36,822 nt of DNA from an uncultured Bacteroidota bacterium. Lineage in GTDB: Bacteria > Bacteroidota > Rhodothermia > Balneolales > Balneolaceae. Below are positions 35,201 through 36,822 of this stretch, one piece after another; position 1 is the first letter of the stretch, and each line of letters starts with the position of its first letter. A program made the position numbers and the translations under genes. The stretch is taken from contig CAJXOH010000015.1 in NCBI GenBank assembly GCA_913057895.1, forward strand, positions 1-36,822, written 5' to 3'. A model generated the notes under the pieces. The model ran no database searches, was not told the DNA's origin, and was given only the letters and a program-made list of their open reading frames with translations.

Positions 35201-35645
35201 TGTCAACGTCAAGGATCCATGCATTTTCTGACCCTGATCGATCTGACATAAACAGGATTTTTGATCCGTCGGGTGAATATGTTGGATGGGCATCAAAGGC
35301 CATTCCTTGTGTTAATGGCGTCGCTTTTCCACCCTCAATAGGCATTGTATACAGGTCGCCCATAAGGTCAAAAACGATTGTAGACCCATCCGGGCTTATA
35401 TCAAGTGACATCCAGGTGCCTTCTGTGGTCGTGAATGAAAGTTGACGAGCTGGGTCTAAAGGTAAATCTTCATTGTGTTTTGGATAGGTAGAGTCCAGAT
35501 CCGTACTAACTAGGCTGTTGTTTTTACTTATTGGATCTGATGGAGAGGTGGCCATAGAAATTCCTGCGTATCCAACAGTAAGCAGCAGGATTATGAAGCA
35601 CTCAACCCACGCATTTGTAGATTTTTGATTGATTCGTATCGACAT
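32250..35645 (-). CDS. secreted TolB-like propeller / amidohydrolase fusion protein
   Basis: The 1131-residue product has an N-terminal signal (ECFIILLLTVGYAGISMA). The first ~650 residues carry about ten WD40/PD40 propeller blades marked by 'SPDGS' motifs (ISPDGSTIVF, YSPDGSKILF, WSPDGEHIVY and others). An acidic linker (about 660-697) follows. The C-terminal amidohydrolase begins at LTNAHIITMNGDEVIDNG. Metal-binding candidates are His779 and His781 (DTHAHL), Lys871 (IKMYR) and HEHN. Where many amidohydrolases have the metal Asp (GTDS), this has GVGSHGQ (His1019). The substrate is unknown; dipeptide or cyclic amide hydrolysis is plausible. It is divergent from the PEGA lipoprotein gene. Confidence 0.87.
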   Translation of the reverse strand: MSIRINQKSTNAWVECFIILLLTVGYAGISMATSPSDPISKNNSLVSTDLDSTYPKHNEDLPLDPARQLSFTTTEGTWMSLDISPDGSTIVFDLMGDLYTMPIEGGKATPLTQGMAFDAHPTYSPDGSKILFMSDRSGSENAWILDVDTKETTQMTKANDEGMINGDWSPAGDLFVVAKGRRNFKLHVMHQDGGRGVAIVDEPSNLKAIDPEFSADGGKIYYSRRSGGWNYNAQFPQYSIGMYNLETGENSTLLSRYGSAFTPTMSPDGVYMVYGTRFETETGLVRRNMSTGEETWLVYPVQRDDQESQATLGVYPGMSFTPDSKHLVFFQKGGFWKVPIEGGEPTQIPFEADVTLELGPDMTFKYPISDEPTQYATQIRDATPSPDGSQLAFTALNKLYVMDLPNGEPNRVTEMDVTEAMPTWSPDGEHIVYVTWDQQEGGHVYKVNPNARRIRPEQVTQEAAFYATPAVSSDGERIIVATGSYYDYAESSSRGAAYSAMDEYHWLPFEGGASTYIMDVSGHRFPHFIEEDDRIYLSDNDGQLVSVRWDGTDKKEHVKITGISTYGTYSPTPPSEASVLFYSPDGSQVLAQVNNEIYTAYVPRVGDVVTISVSNPENAAFPAKKLTILGGEFPRWSGDSEQVHWSLGKGHFIYDLAASEAFEDSLEAAKEAEDAEEDASQESEETSDAEEGDKDSMYAAQEIKVMVPYEQDIPQGVVALTNAHIITMNGDEVIDNGVVVIENRRIIAVGATGDVEIPEDATVIDLEGKSVLPGFVDTHAHLRSTSMLHKDQEWSYAANLAYGVTTTRDPQTGTTDVLSYGDMVQAGLMVGPRIYSTGPGVGYWGYNLKSLDHTREVLRQYSEYFDTKTIKMYRVGNRKHRQWIIEASHEQQLMPTTEGALDIRLNYTQLIDGYPGHEHNIPITDVYNDFIQTAAFTKMAITPTMLVAYGGPWGEEYFYSRENPYDDEKLATFTPWDVLASSTRRRGFWARDDEMVFPRHAIKTNKMHDAGVIQGVGSHGQLQGLGFHWELWAMASGGLENHEALHIATLMGAEALGLDGDLGSIEVGKLADLVVLEDDPLKDLRNTNRITHVMMNGRYYDANSLDQLYPLQQTFDKRYWEHDRPESVSWE

Positions 35646-35774
35646 CCTAAGAGGTGGTTAGTGAAGTGTAATTTTTGAATTAACAAGAACTTCTGCTTAT
35701 TAGCAAAAACATCCCTTCATTCAATCGTTAAGCACCCTATTGCCTATCATACAGCTTGTGAATACCTTATATGC

Positions 35775-36332
35775 ATGGAAAAAAACAAGACTTCTTCATG
35801 GGATTCACGCAAAGCAGCGGTGACAAACCTCAAACTTTTGGCTTTCATACTGCTATTGAGTGGTTGCGCGACATTGTTCACAGGAACAGATGATGATATT
35901 CGCTTTGAGTCAGATCCTGCTGGGGCAATCGTCTTCATCAATGGGTTAGAAAAAGGGGTAACTCCTACCACTGTCAATGTAAAACGCTCTATTAATGACG
36001 TGAACATCGCCTTGCAGCTTGATGGATATGAAACAAGACAATTTGTACTAGAGAAGGAGTTCAACAAAGCAAGTTTCTTCAACTTGTTTAATGTCCTTTT
36101 TTGGGCAGTAGATGCTGTATCTGGATCGTTGATGAAGCATGCTCCTCAGTATTATGAAATCACCCTTCGACCCAATGGCATGGTTCAAAGCTCTGTGACA
36201 ATTGATATTCATGATGCACAGACGTTAATGACCAACGAGGAGGGAGCCCTAATTTTACCAACGACGAGCAAACGTGTGCTTGCCATTACAGATGGTGTTC
36301 CTGGCTACACACTTGTATTGGAGAGGCGCTAA
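35775..36332 (+). CDS. PEGA-domain lipoprotein
   Basis: The 185-residue product is a predicted lipoprotein with lipobox LLSGC (Cys31). Right after it comes a PEGA domain, the small beta-sandwich repeat seen in surface proteins: FESDPAGAIVFINGLEKGVTPTTVNV with the P-A-G-A and G-x-TP signatures, then IALQLDGYETRQFVL. The middle NLFNVLFWAVDAVSGSL is hydrophobic, perhaps a membrane-associated segment. The C-terminal part is unrecognised. Function may be cell-surface or S-layer-like attachment. It is divergent from the TolB-amidohydrolase gene across 129 bp. Confidence 0.8.
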   Translation: MEKNKTSSWDSRKAAVTNLKLLAFILLLSGCATLFTGTDDDIRFESDPAGAIVFINGLEKGVTPTTVNVKRSINDVNIALQLDGYETRQFVLEKEFNKASFFNLFNVLFWAVDAVSGSLMKHAPQYYEITLRPNGMVQSSVTIDIHDAQTLMTNEEGALILPTTSKRVLAITDGVPGYTLVLERR

Positions 36333-36361
36333 ACAACGCTACGCCATTTCCATGGACGTGA

Positions 36362-36685
36362 TTACAATCCCAGGTATTTTTTCTGATGCCTAAATGCTTT
36401 TTTAGCATCACGCACAGAGGACACGACAATCCACGAACCTAAGGGAAGAACCACTACCCAAAGTGGATTCGCAGCCCAAGCTCCGGCAAAATCTCCTTGA
36501 ACCAAACAGACACCTGCGCGGGTTAATCCACACCCAGGACATTCACGGCCGAGTAGTGAATCCAGTAGACATGGAATCCCCATCGTCCATCCAAAAGACG
36601 CATTCAAAATCACTGAGATACCTAGATACCCAAACACCAGGGCATAAGGCCACTCCCTCCGAAGCCAGAACAAAAAAAATCTCAT
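36362..36685 (-). CDS. DUF2752 membrane protein
   Basis: The 107-residue protein matches the DUF2752 pattern: CPGCGLTRAGVCLVQGDFAGAWAANPLWV, with the two cysteines of CPGC, the GLTRA element and GDF..A...NP. It has two or three transmembrane helices (WPYALVFGYLGISVILNASFG near the N-terminus and LWVVVLPLGSWIVVS after the motif). The function of this family is unknown. It converges on the PEGA gene, 29 bp apart, without a visible terminator. The 137 bp beyond its start show no further gene. Confidence 0.85.
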   Translation of the reverse strand: MRFFLFWLRREWPYALVFGYLGISVILNASFGWTMGIPCLLDSLLGRECPGCGLTRAGVCLVQGDFAGAWAANPLWVVVLPLGSWIVVSSVRDAKKAFRHQKKYLGL

Positions 36686-36822
36686 AGGGTACTGTATAAT
36701 CGGGTAGTATGTATGATTAGGAGATTCTCGTGGGTATCTAATGATTCATTAGTAGGCATCTCAATAGACATCAGAGCTACATGAATCAATGCCCTAGACT
36801 GTCTCTTTTACGAAAATAGACG

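Noticed and set aside
36695-36700. TATAAT near the right end as a promoter
   Set aside because: The upstream region is an A-run and no -35-like sequence is present. No gene follows on this strand within the window.

Overview
The window looks like ordinary chromosome from a Bacteroidota-related bacterium, most likely the Rhodothermota/Balneolota side. This is inferred from the gene order rplM-rpsI-rpsB-tsf, the DnaA and YbbR types, the folB-folK-deoxynucleoside kinase cluster, many '..AQ' signal peptides and the scarcity of Shine-Dalgarno motifs. No phage, insertion sequence, CRISPR array or plasmid genes are visible.

Layout. 1-236: 3' end of a MATE transporter gene. 268-2964 (-): aconitase. 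3160-7382 (+): translation block rplM, rpsI, rpsB, tsf, then pyrH and frr, with a strong intrinsic terminator between tsf and pyrH. 7422-12279 (+): smc and a long-type ispH. 12258-15971 (-): eno, recF, a DciA/DUF721 gene and ybbR, with eno/recF and recF/dciA overlapping. 16104-17066 (-) and 17124-18407 (+): an outer-membrane protein facing a divergent unknown gene plus prmC, with a perfect 8-bp inverted repeat between them. 18408-18789: a 382-bp gap with six DnaA-box-like 9-mers and a 10-bp hairpin, which I read as oriC. 18790-22731 (+): dnaA, folB, folK, a deoxynucleoside kinase, a small membrane protein and a TPR protein, tightly packed. 22797-22880: tRNA-Leu(GAG). 22933-25541: a lipoprotein esterase, an unknown lipoprotein and a lipid kinase. 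25603-35645: phenylalanine hydroxylase and secreted hydrolases (M24 peptidase, an active/inactive M16 pair, an NTF2-like protein, a TolB-propeller amidohydrolase). 35775-36685: a PEGA lipoprotein and a DUF2752 membrane protein. I see nothing further in 36686-36822.

How the genes fit together. The central part is a replication neighbourhood. The candidate oriC and dnaA lie within about 6 kb of recF, a DciA-type helicase-loader gene and smc. dnaA is followed by folate and deoxynucleotide-salvage genes rather than dnaN. The left part is growth-linked translation machinery. The right part is envelope and secreted functions that fit peptide scavenging. No wholly new multi-gene system stands out. 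The best leads are the oriC architecture, a hairpin that may be an S2 autoregulatory leader, the unrecognised protein at 17124-17507 with its palindromic control region, and active-site oddities in the lipid kinase and the TolB-amidohydrolase.
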